From Aliikangiella sp. G2MR2-5 (lineage in GTDB: Bacteria > Pseudomonadota > Gammaproteobacteria > Enterobacterales > Kangiellaceae), in NCBI RefSeq assembly GCF_015687155.1, contig NZ_JADPQF010000009.1, positions 1 to 64,000 of the forward strand: DNA of 64,000 nt, written 5' to 3'. The position numbers were made by a program, and so were the translations under genes. This document shows, in pieces, positions 9,123 to 17,555 of this stretch; the stretch's first letter is position 1; the number at the start of each line of letters is the position of its first letter. The notes under the pieces are model-generated. The model had not been told where the DNA came from and did no database searches. It saw nothing but the letters and a program-made list of their open reading frames with translations.

Positions 9123-9167
9123 AGGTAGAAGGACTTCATAAATTCATTTATTTCCTTCCTTCTACCT
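9123..9167. repeat. 11-bp perfect inverted repeat between convergent genes
   Basis: AGGTAGAAGGA (9123-9133) and its exact reverse complement (9157-9167) are separated by 23 bases. It lies between the convergent pxpC and VWA-lipoprotein genes and could act as a transcript-end hairpin for both. There is no T-run, so it is not a classical intrinsic terminator. Confidence 0.6.
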
Positions 9168-9186
9168 TCTACAAAGCAGATCTTCA

Positions 9187-9852
9187 CTAGTAGCTAATCA
9201 GCCTGTCCAGACGCTCCAGGTCATTAAGCACTCGCCATATTCCTCCCCCTTTTTCGACTCGCTGCTGCCAGGCCAGTAATCGATGTTTATAGTCTCGAGG
9301 GTCAACATTATCACTACGCAATTTGGTAACGTTTAAAGCAACAACATTGATCCCGTGGACATCAATTGGAAAATTTCGAATATGCCCTTTGGGTAGATCC
9401 TCTTCCAGATCGGAAAAGATAAATACATATTTCTCTCCGGCCTGAGTCTCATTAACAAAGTCTGATGCTTGAACAACCCCGCCAGTAATATCTGTATTGC
9501 GGCTACCGAATTTTACCTGCGCAACAAAGTTATCAATTTGTTGCTTAAACAGTCGCTTTTGATCATTAGCGGTACTAGGCCTTAGATCGAAGGTAGCTTT
9601 GGCAATAATATCTTTTTCGCTAAAACTTCCACTATCAATTCGAGCAACCGCTATCGAATCACCACTATCGAGAGTCGCCAGTAAATAATTGATTATTACC
9701 TGTGCTTTTTGCAGCTCTTCTGTGTAAGTTCCGGATGTATCGAGCAACAAGTAAACAGCCCTGTTTTCTCGCTTGCCTTCACCGCAAGCAGAGAGTAGCA
9801 GTACTCCAAGCACAAAGCTGATAGCTATCACACATTTTATCAGTTGTTTCAT
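9187..9852 (-). CDS. Lipoprotein with a von Willebrand factor A-like domain
   Basis: 221 residues from the ATG at 9852, which has a strong GGAGG ribosome-binding site 7 bases upstream. An ATG 15 bases earlier (9867) abuts the stop of the preceding gene and lacks such a site. A lipoprotein signal ends in LLSAC (Cys23). The mature part carries a VWA-like fold: the metal-site motif reads DTSGT (Asp38, Ser40, Thr42) where DxSxS is usual, followed by an ITGG segment and the IFSDLEED strand. It should be a membrane-anchored extracytoplasmic protein. It is encoded directly downstream of the coiled-coil membrane protein gene and opposite a two-component pair, so a shared signalling role is likely. 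Exact function unknown. Confidence 0.8.
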   Translation of the reverse strand: MKQLIKCVIAISFVLGVLLLSACGEGKRENRAVYLLLDTSGTYTEELQKAQVIINYLLATLDSGDSIAVARIDSGSFSEKDIIAKATFDLRPSTANDQKRLFKQQIDNFVAQVKFGSRNTDITGGVVQASDFVNETQAGEKYVFIFSDLEEDLPKGHIRNFPIDVHGINVVALNVTKLRSDNVDPRDYKHRLLAWQQRVEKGGGIWRVLNDLERLDRLISY

Positions 9853-9867
9853 TTTACGCTCCTCCAT

Positions 9868-11322
9868 CTAGCCCAACTTCTGCACCGATACATTTTCTTT
9901 CTGTTGTTCGGATTTGCTTTTATCGCTTTGCCTGGACTTTACCAGCTGTTCGATACTCAAAGGCAACATAATAAAAATATCAAAAAGATAAATCATCATC
10001 TTGCTGAGGTGTTTAAAAAAGCCTCCGACCATTCTCAAGACTAATCGTAGAGTTCTTAACAATCCGATGGCAACTAACCCTAAAACAACCCTGAGAGAAT
10101 GAATAAAACTCTCCAGAGGAATTGCAATAAACGCGAGTGCAAAAGGCAAAATAAATCCCATAATCATCTGTCCTATTGAAGGTATCCAGCGGAACTGTGC
10201 TTCGACAATCCCTCCCGCTGCACCGACGTTAACAAGAGATTGTTGCAGCGCTTCCCGATCAAGCGCTAACAGATCACGCATATAAGCCAGGGATGCTTCA
10301 ATCGTTGCCAGGATTGTCAAAAGAATAAAGGTCACAACCATCATCCGACGGCGCATTCGATCTTCCATTGTTCCGATGATGGGAAATAAACCAGTAATTC
10401 TGAGCGACTCGAATAAAAACAGTCCCATGGCGATTTCAATCAGAATAATCACCAAAGCAGCAATGTCTGAAGTTTTCATGCTACCAATATAGCTTGAGCC
10501 ACCAACCATTTCAGACATAGGCATAGCGATTAATTGAAAATTGATTAAGCCGCCCAGCACGGCAATAATCAACACCAGCCCGGAAATAAAAAACTGGGTC
10601 AAAGCTGATGAACCTAGAGCACTTAATGCAGAGTCTTTTTTATGCAGTATTTCAGCATAGTCGGCGATCTGCTGATCGATGTTTTTCGAACACTGATCGA
10701 GACCATTGATCTTTTCATCAACCTGGTTCAACTTGCTGTCAATATTTCGCCAATGGGGCTGCATTGCGGAGAGCAAGCGGTGGCTTTCTGCTGCCGATTT
10801 TTTAAAAGCTTTCAGAGTTTGCGCATGGGATTCATCCACTGCTTTCTTGATATTAGTTAGTATTTTAACGACTGTTGGATCGCCACTACTTGGCAAACTG
10901 GCAATCGTTTCCACAACATTACCCCATGCCGGTGGAAGTGGGGCCACCTGGGTCGACTTCTGATAGTCCGATTCAATATTTTCTATCGACTCTGAAATTT
11001 GCCGGTGAAGCGACGGATACCCGGACAGATCTCGCTTTACGATATTATTGATGCGGGTAAACTCTCTCTCTATGGCTTTTTCCGCCGCTTTTTCGCCATT
11101 AGCTAGCAGGACCTCATGATTTCTTTGAGTTAAACGTTTCTCCAGTTTGGACACACCAAATGCCCAAACTCTCAGCGTAGAATAAATGGAGTATCCACTT
11201 GTCCAGAAAAGCTGATGAGCCTGTTTACGACCCAGATACAAAATAATAATCGCGATAACAGCCCAGATAACCAGCGAAGTCGCCGGGCTATCGGACCAAA
11301 CCTGTAGTAATTCATTAGCCAT
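9868..11322 (-). CDS. Polytopic membrane protein with a large cytoplasmic coiled-coil region
   Basis: 484 residues from the ATG at 11322, which has an AGGAG site; the frame is open further upstream but with no better start. One membrane helix lies at ~17-35, followed by ~200 residues rich in charged heptads (about 60-265, two coiled-coil segments split by a Pro-rich PLPPAWG turn). Then come four to five further helices (~268-295, 320-345, 365-390, 415-445) and a charged C-terminal tail. I recognise no family. Its stop abuts the downstream VWA-lipoprotein gene, so they are one operon. The topology suggests a sensor, scaffold or channel-like partner for the VWA lipoprotein; that is inference. 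Confidence 0.75.
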   Translation of the reverse strand: MANELLQVWSDSPATSLVIWAVIAIIILYLGRKQAHQLFWTSGYSIYSTLRVWAFGVSKLEKRLTQRNHEVLLANGEKAAEKAIEREFTRINNIVKRDLSGYPSLHRQISESIENIESDYQKSTQVAPLPPAWGNVVETIASLPSSGDPTVVKILTNIKKAVDESHAQTLKAFKKSAAESHRLLSAMQPHWRNIDSKLNQVDEKINGLDQCSKNIDQQIADYAEILHKKDSALSALGSSALTQFFISGLVLIIAVLGGLINFQLIAMPMSEMVGGSSYIGSMKTSDIAALVIILIEIAMGLFLFESLRITGLFPIIGTMEDRMRRRMMVVTFILLTILATIEASLAYMRDLLALDREALQQSLVNVGAAGGIVEAQFRWIPSIGQMIMGFILPFALAFIAIPLESFIHSLRVVLGLVAIGLLRTLRLVLRMVGGFFKHLSKMMIYLFDIFIMLPLSIEQLVKSRQSDKSKSEQQKENVSVQKLG

Positions 11323-11510
11323 TGCTACTCTCCTAATTTGAATGCTGGTTGAATGAACCTGCAATTTGATTGAGCCTGGATTATCCCCCCCTCCAGTGAA
11401 AAATCTGTGAGAAAAATACGGCCTTCTGTGCGATAAAATATTTGAACTAAGTCGATGCATCCGACCCAAGCTATTGATAAGATAAAATTAACTAATATGA
11501 GGAGCGAGTT

Positions 11511-12308
11511 TTGGCGAGAATTTTCTGGGTTGAAGATCAATTTCACTGGATTGACAAGTTCAAGCCAATACTGGAGTCATCTGACTTTGGAGATTCTTCA
11601 CTGACACCTATAAACAAGGTTGAGATTCATAAATTTCAGGAATCAGCCTGTCGCGCGATAAACCACGCGACAGACGAACCGGATATTGCCATTCTCGATG
11701 CGAATTTAAACGGAAATGATGATGCAGGGCTTACCATATCAAAGTTGATCACTCAAAAATGGCCCTCAGTACCTATCATCTATCTGTCTGAGCATAGCGG
11801 TACCGGAATCGAGCAAAAGGCCTTTGAAGAATCCAGTGCGCAAGACTTTATCGCCAAACATCAAAGGAATGTTGAGCAAGTCCTTACCTGGCGAATAAAG
11901 GCCTTACTACGTCATAAACAGATGCAGTCAACCAGTTTATCTTCTACCTGCGACAGAATAGTGAGCGGTCAACTAACTATCGACCTGACCACCTGGAACG
12001 TCTACTGGCATGGTGAACGGCTGATGAATCCCAGCAATGCTCAAAGACCACTTGCGCCGATGCCGCGAAAAATACTTAAATTGCTGGTTGAAGCATCTCC
12101 CAGTCCATTAACAACAGACCAAATAGCCGATAAGCTCGGTGTAGAAAGTTTCAGTTACGCCAACTATCGACAACACATAAAAACGCTACGTCACTCGTTT
12201 GAACAAGCCTGTCAGCGAAAACAGATAGACAGCTTTATTGACCAGGCTAAAAAAGGAAAGGGAATAGTCACTTTTGGTGACGAAGGAGCTTATCAATGGA
12301 TGAAATAA
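11511..12308 (+). CDS. Response regulator, receiver plus winged-helix output
   Basis: 265 residues starting at TTG 11511. A GAGGAG site lies at perfect spacing and the nearby ATG (11497) is out of frame. The N-terminal receiver keeps the acidic pair (VEDQ), phosphoacceptor Asp (AILDANL), the switch Ser (YLSEH) and Lys (FIAKH). It has a longer-than-usual loop before the second strand. The C-terminal half (~155-265) looks like an OmpR/PhoB-type winged helix (PRKILKLL... LTTDQIADKL), followed by an unusual Lys/Gly-rich end. It overlaps the downstream kinase gene by 13 bp and is divergent from the VWA/membrane pair. Confidence 0.85.
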   Translation: MARIFWVEDQFHWIDKFKPILESSDFGDSSLTPINKVEIHKFQESACRAINHATDEPDIAILDANLNGNDDAGLTISKLITQKWPSVPIIYLSEHSGTGIEQKAFEESSAQDFIAKHQRNVEQVLTWRIKALLRHKQMQSTSLSSTCDRIVSGQLTIDLTTWNVYWHGERLMNPSNAQRPLAPMPRKILKLLVEASPSPLTTDQIADKLGVESFSYANYRQHIKTLRHSFEQACQRKQIDSFIDQAKKGKGIVTFGDEGAYQWMK

Positions 12309-13984
12309 TCGAGCCTGAGAAGGTAAAAGCATCAATGGCATCTTCAAGTTTTCAACCGTTAAAGACTGTCAAAAGGCCTTTCTTTCATACGCCCTGGCTA
12401 AGTTTAATCACAAGCGTCATTTTAATCTTATACCTTTTCGCTACCAGTACGCCCCAGGTTTTGCAGAATTACGAATTTGTTAAAACTTTTCTTTCGCCAC
12501 AGATTAGAACGCCGCTCCTGGTTGTTTTTTTTACCATCTATTTATTTGATTTTTATCTTTTGAAAAAAAGTCAAAAAAAAATAAAAGCACGACTTATCAG
12601 TCTTGACGAACAACTGGAACTTGCCTGGAAACAAAAAGCGAAACAACAGGCAAGAGCGAATACCTACTCTGGTCAGACCGATAAGCTGAAAGGCTTTATC
12701 AGTGACAAACTTCTGGAGTTTATGGAGTTTGATGAAAAATTTGTTCATTTTAAAGGGATCGCGAGCGAGGTCAGGCACAATGGCGTTATCAGCTTTGATA
12801 AAGTTATGAGTGCCTTGAAAAAAGCGATAGAACAACAAGGTTTCCTTTCGATCTATGAACAGAACAAGCAAGAGAATGACGACAATGAGCAATTATCCAG
12901 TCAAACTTTAAATGCAATGGCGCAATACCAGGACGCGCAGGACGCGATGGAATATCTATGGGCACTACTTGATCTATCTACGGCAGATAATATGGCAATT
13001 CATATTGGCAACCAGTTAATAGAGTGCGAAGAACATTATTTTCAACTTCAGCTGGATGCTGAAAAAAGTATGGACATAACACAAAGCATTCCGGTTTCGC
13101 CAACATTCTACCCACAACTCTCTCTTCTATTGACTTTATCATTATTGTCAAATGAACAAGAAATTAGGAATATGATTGCCTTATCAAGAATCAATCACAG
13201 GGTATTTGAGGAGCCGATCGAATTTTGCAATGAACAATTCTCTGTTTACGCAGAAGCTACTGACGAACTCCTTGGCAATTATAACCATATTATTCTGTTA
13301 TTGGAGAATCTTATTAAAAATGCGCTTTTTTTTAGTAGAAAAACACCTTACAAACAGTCTGCTGATAAAGTTGTAATAAGACTATTCAATGAGACATCAA
13401 AAAACATTACTTTCTCTGTTTACAACAGAGGACCACATATCGGCATTAACGAAATGGAGAATATTTTTACTCTGGGTTACTCAACCCGTCGTAATCATAA
13501 ACACAATGGAAAAGGCCTCGGACTTTTTTTTGGCAGACAAATCATTGACGGTTATCAGGGAGAAATTAAGGTTGAGAATATAGCGACGAACGCTTCGAAG
13601 CTTATAGTAAAATTAGTATTAACTAATGGAGAAGAGCTTTGTCACGAAATAGAATCCATTGCAGATAATGGGCGTCCGCAATGTCGTCTGGCTGAAGAAA
13701 AATTTACTGATAAAGTCCAGCTCAACTCTGTTATTCCTGTAAAAACACTCATATTTTGTCTTGCAGATACTTCATCAGAGCAATTCGACTTAGCTACGGA
13801 AGACCTGACAATGGAAAACCTGGCAATGGAAGACTATATCTACAATGAAGAAAAACTGCCTGTCTGGCAATTCAATTTCAGATCCTCAAAAAAGTCCAGC
13901 TCGCTTATATTAAAGGCGTTAGATACCACAGGGGTTCAGTTTAAATTTAGCCTGCCTTCGGCAAGCTCATTGTTGGAGGAATAA
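12296..13984 (+). CDS. Atypical membrane histidine kinase, partner of the response regulator
   Basis: 562 residues. Two membrane helices (~35-52 and 72-90) enclose only ~20 periplasmic residues, so there is no large external sensor. A coiled-coil/linker follows. The ATP-binding domain (~330-445) shows an N-box (LLENLIKNAL), a G1 box VYNRGPHI in which the usual Asp is Asn, an F-box (IFTLGYSTR) and a G2 box (GKGLGLFFG). I cannot find a standard H-box such as SHELRTP; His161 in the EVRHNG segment is one possible phosphosite. A C-terminal extension of ~115 residues is unassigned. An AAGGAG site precedes the ATG inside the regulator gene, so the pair is translationally coupled. Confidence 0.82.
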   Translation: MDEIIEPEKVKASMASSSFQPLKTVKRPFFHTPWLSLITSVILILYLFATSTPQVLQNYEFVKTFLSPQIRTPLLVVFFTIYLFDFYLLKKSQKKIKARLISLDEQLELAWKQKAKQQARANTYSGQTDKLKGFISDKLLEFMEFDEKFVHFKGIASEVRHNGVISFDKVMSALKKAIEQQGFLSIYEQNKQENDDNEQLSSQTLNAMAQYQDAQDAMEYLWALLDLSTADNMAIHIGNQLIECEEHYFQLQLDAEKSMDITQSIPVSPTFYPQLSLLLTLSLLSNEQEIRNMIALSRINHRVFEEPIEFCNEQFSVYAEATDELLGNYNHIILLLENLIKNALFFSRKTPYKQSADKVVIRLFNETSKNITFSVYNRGPHIGINEMENIFTLGYSTRRNHKHNGKGLGLFFGRQIIDGYQGEIKVENIATNASKLIVKLVLTNGEELCHEIESIADNGRPQCRLAEEKFTDKVQLNSVIPVKTLIFCLADTSSEQFDLATEDLTMENLAMEDYIYNEEKLPVWQFNFRSSKKSSSLILKALDTTGVQFKFSLPSASSLLEE

Positions 13985-14051
13985 TCAGATATCCCTGATA
14001 TATTCGGGTTATCTGGCAAATAGAATATTCTTTGCTAAACTTTTGAGTACC

Positions 14052-17000
14052 TTAGCTGGATAACTGGATCCAGAAGGTACTTCCTTCCCCCTCCTGACTG
14101 TCAACGCCTATTACACCGTTCATTGCTTCGATAAGCTTTTTGGATATGGCGAGCCCCACGCCGGTTCCTTCTATTCCTGAGTCAAGGTTAACCAGACGCT
14201 CGAAGGGTTTAAATATTGCTTCATGATACTCGGATGGGATTCCGCCGCCTTCATCTTGAATAGAAAGTTTCACCAGGCTCTCCGGTTGCTTTTCAAAAAA
14301 GATATTAACTGTTCCTTGTTGACGGTTATACTTGATAGCGTTACTGAGTATATTCATTACCACTTGTCTTAAACGGAAAGGATCGCCCATTACCATGTAG
14401 TGATGTTCGTCTCTTTCATAAACTATTATATTCTCTCTTTCCTTTGCCATTGGCTCACATTGTTTAATACAATCTTCCACTATGTCTCTCAAAGAAACTT
14501 CGTCTAATCGAATATCGAGCCTTCCACTCTCTATCCTGCTAAGATCAAGTACTTCATTGACCAACCCTAATAGATGACGTCCCGCCCGCATTATTTCTTC
14601 TAAACTATCTAGCTGATCACCATCTAGCGGCGAGGCCTCGCTTTGTTGTAGTAACTGTCCAAAACCTAAAATAGCATTTAATGGCGTGCGTAACTCATGA
14701 CTCATTCTGGATAGAAATTCTGTTTTTGCTGCGCTCGCCTTCTCCGCATTCTCCTGAGCGTTTTTCAACTCGGCCGTTCGCTGCTCCACCAACTCTTCCA
14801 AATGATCTCGGTAGTTTTCCAGCTCCAGTTGTGACGCCTTTCTCTGTGTGAGCTCCTGTGAAACGGTTGCCATGGCGATAGGCCTTCCTTTATCATCATC
14901 GACTCGAAATATGTCGAACCACATCAAGATTCTGTTTTTGTTCTTAAAGTGCTGAAAATAGAACTCACCAGACCATCGCCCCTGACTTAACACCGTGGGA
15001 ATAATCTCATTGTTAACCTGCGGCTTATCTTCATCTGCAAAAAAATCAATAACCGTTTTACTATTAAACTCCTGATCACTTTCAATTCCAACCAGCTGCC
15101 TTCCCGAACTATTCAGGAAAAGTGCATTTCCCTGAATATCAGCGATACCGATAAAGTCGGAGGAATTATGAACAATAGATGCCAGCCTGGTCACTCCCTC
15201 CTCAGCTTTTTTTCTACGTTCAATATCGGTAATAAAACCAGTCATGATTTCTGGTTTACCTTCACTATCAAACTGAACCTGCCCCCTGGACTGTATCCAG
15301 CGATACTCACCATTTTTTTGTTTCAAACGCATCTCTACATCATAGGGAATATCTTCACTAAAGTGCATTTCCAGTGCTGACTTTACTCGTTCCATGTCCG
15401 CGGGATGAACAAGGGATGAGAAAGTATCGACATGATAGGGAAGTTCTTGTGGTTTGTATCCTAAAATCTCAAACCAGCGAGGCGAAAAATAGTCATGACC
15501 GGTTTTTATATTCCACTCCCAAAGGCCATCATTGGTTCCTTTTTCAGCTCTTCTATAGCGAGCTTCGCTATTCTTAACAGCTTTTTGAGCCAGGTATAAA
15601 TCTGTAACATCCTGTACAGTTCCTCTTGATACGAGCGGTTCGTCATTTTCGTCAAATTCGGTATTACATCTTTCTTCCACCCATTTAACTCTTCCGTCCT
15701 TCATTAATAGTCGATGAGTAATTCGATAGGGCTCCTTTGTTTCAAGCGATATAGAATAAGCCTCGTTAACCCTATCCCGATCTTCTTGATGAATAGCCTC
15801 AATAAACGCTTCATAAGTTGCAGGAAACTTACTTTGATCAATTTCAAATAGTTTAAATATCTGGTCTGTCCAAAACAATTGGTTAGTTTTTAGGTCTAAC
15901 TCCCAGCTACCGATCCTGGCGATATCCTGAGCACGATTTAATCTTTCTTTGCTCGCCTGCAATGTCTCATCTTTTTGCTTGCGCTCAGAAATATCCCTGA
16001 CCACACCGGTAAAAAACGAACGGGAATCTCGCCTGGTTTCACTAACAGTTAACTCTATTGGAAAAACGGTTTGATCTTTTTTTATGGCATTAACTTCTCT
16101 TCCCAAACCTATCATCTTCTTTTTTCCGGTGTTTAGATAGTCTTTAATATATTGAGCATGGTCACTGTGGTATGGTTCAGGCATTAAAATTGAAATTTTT
16201 TTTCCTAACAGTTCATCTTTTGTATATTGAAAAAGTTCTAAAGTTGCGGGATTGACGTCCTGAATGATTCCACTGTCATCGATCAAAATAATACTGTCTA
16301 CCGCAGCCTCAAGAATGTTGCGAATATTTTTTTCGCTTTCACGTAATGCTGTCCATGCTTTTGTTTGCTCAGAAATATTCTGACCAATACATATCAGAGA
16401 GGTATGTCCAGCTCCCGTATCTTCGAGCATTTCGGAATACCAGGCTATCGGAACCAGGTGCTTCTCTTTATTAACCACTGGAATTACCAAAGAGTTCATA
16501 TGCTGTTGAGAGCAAGCCTTTTCAAAAGCCTCTCGAGCCTTGCTTTTGGTTTCAAGTGAAGCAAATAAAAAGCCCCACTCCTGCCCAATAGCGTCTTCCT
16601 CAGTAAATCCTAATAACTGAGTAAACCATGAATTAGTTTTTTGAATAACGCCCTTCTCATCCAGTTCAATAATAATCATCGGAGCGGTTTCAACAATACT
16701 TTTGGCAAAGTCTCTTTCTTCAGTAAGTTGAGTAGTTAACTCGTCAAATTTCTTTGCCAAAACCCCAAACTCATCTAATGTACGAGGTTTTATCCTCACT
16801 GGGGGAGAACCAATTTGACTGTTTACTTGGGTAAGATTTTTTAATGGAATAATACCTTGCTGAAAACTATTCCAGGCCAGTCCGGTACCTCCGACGGCTA
16901 ACAATAGTAAAGTTAACCAGATAATCACGGTTTCTATGCCGAAGTAACCTGTTTTATTATAAAAATATCCAAGGAGAAAGCAGTCAACCAATAAAGGAGT

Positions 17001-17549
17001 AACTATCCCCAACATCATCACCTTATTTTTTATGGGCACAGCGTTGACACACACGTCATGAGGGATAACATATTTTCCCAATCGATCAACAAAATAAAAA
17101 AACAATGGAAATGACGAAATAAGTACGACAGGAACGATACCCAGCTGATGAACCAGCTTGTCATCTAGAGAGTATTCTGCGTAGCCTAGTCTTTGAAGAG
17201 TAATGTCTGCAAGATAAATCCCTCCCATAGAATACAGCGCAATTGCTGAAAAGGTAAACCAGGGCAAATGAGCTAAAACTGTTTGAACTTTTTGTTCAGC
17301 CTGGAATCTATCCGCACCGAGAATGCTTTCAAACCATCTCGCAAACTTCTTGGCCATTAACAATCCAGAAAACAGCAATACCAATACATATATTCCGCCA
17401 ATATCGATAAAAATCAGATAAAACTCTGGCATTGGATAAAAGCCAGCTAATGCCATAAGCGAACCACCGACAAAAGGCGGTAAAAAACATGCTAAGATGA
17501 TAAAACGGTAAGCCAAGCCAGTAATCGAATCTCCCTTATTTTTAGTCAT
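14052..17549 (-). CDS. Multi-PAS membrane sensor histidine kinase
   Basis: 1165 residues. The N-terminal ~235 residues contain six or seven hydrophobic helices, followed by a HAMP-like linker (~235-275). About five PAS domains follow (~275-395, 400-520, 535-655, 660-785, 790-905). The second resembles oxygen-sensor FixL-type PAS domains in its LMPEPYHSDHAQYI segment; whether it binds heme cannot be judged. The kinase core has an H-box (MSHELRTPLNAILGF) and a complete ATPase domain with GTGVGLAIS, and there is no receiver. It starts 6 bp after the upstream hybrid kinase gene, so the two are cotranscribed. It may pass phosphate to a receiver of that neighbour; inference only. Confidence 0.93.
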   Translation of the reverse strand: MTKNKGDSITGLAYRFIILACFLPPFVGGSLMALAGFYPMPEFYLIFIDIGGIYVLVLLFSGLLMAKKFARWFESILGADRFQAEQKVQTVLAHLPWFTFSAIALYSMGGIYLADITLQRLGYAEYSLDDKLVHQLGIVPVVLISSFPLFFYFVDRLGKYVIPHDVCVNAVPIKNKVMMLGIVTPLLVDCFLLGYFYNKTGYFGIETVIIWLTLLLLAVGGTGLAWNSFQQGIIPLKNLTQVNSQIGSPPVRIKPRTLDEFGVLAKKFDELTTQLTEERDFAKSIVETAPMIIIELDEKGVIQKTNSWFTQLLGFTEEDAIGQEWGFLFASLETKSKAREAFEKACSQQHMNSLVIPVVNKEKHLVPIAWYSEMLEDTGAGHTSLICIGQNISEQTKAWTALRESEKNIRNILEAAVDSIILIDDSGIIQDVNPATLELFQYTKDELLGKKISILMPEPYHSDHAQYIKDYLNTGKKKMIGLGREVNAIKKDQTVFPIELTVSETRRDSRSFFTGVVRDISERKQKDETLQASKERLNRAQDIARIGSWELDLKTNQLFWTDQIFKLFEIDQSKFPATYEAFIEAIHQEDRDRVNEAYSISLETKEPYRITHRLLMKDGRVKWVEERCNTEFDENDEPLVSRGTVQDVTDLYLAQKAVKNSEARYRRAEKGTNDGLWEWNIKTGHDYFSPRWFEILGYKPQELPYHVDTFSSLVHPADMERVKSALEMHFSEDIPYDVEMRLKQKNGEYRWIQSRGQVQFDSEGKPEIMTGFITDIERRKKAEEGVTRLASIVHNSSDFIGIADIQGNALFLNSSGRQLVGIESDQEFNSKTVIDFFADEDKPQVNNEIIPTVLSQGRWSGEFYFQHFKNKNRILMWFDIFRVDDDKGRPIAMATVSQELTQRKASQLELENYRDHLEELVEQRTAELKNAQENAEKASAAKTEFLSRMSHELRTPLNAILGFGQLLQQSEASPLDGDQLDSLEEIMRAGRHLLGLVNEVLDLSRIESGRLDIRLDEVSLRDIVEDCIKQCEPMAKERENIIVYERDEHHYMVMGDPFRLRQVVMNILSNAIKYNRQQGTVNIFFEKQPESLVKLSIQDEGGGIPSEYHEAIFKPFERLVNLDSGIEGTGVGLAISKKLIEAMNGVIGVDSQEGEGSTFWIQLSS

Positions 17550-17555
17550 TCTTCT

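Noticed and set aside
11511-13984. Proteobacterial dedicated sortase system (PdsR/PdsS) because of the nearby VWA protein
   Set aside because: No sortase or sortase-signal protein is present, the VWA protein is a lipoprotein, and the regulator and kinase lack the look of PdsR/PdsS.
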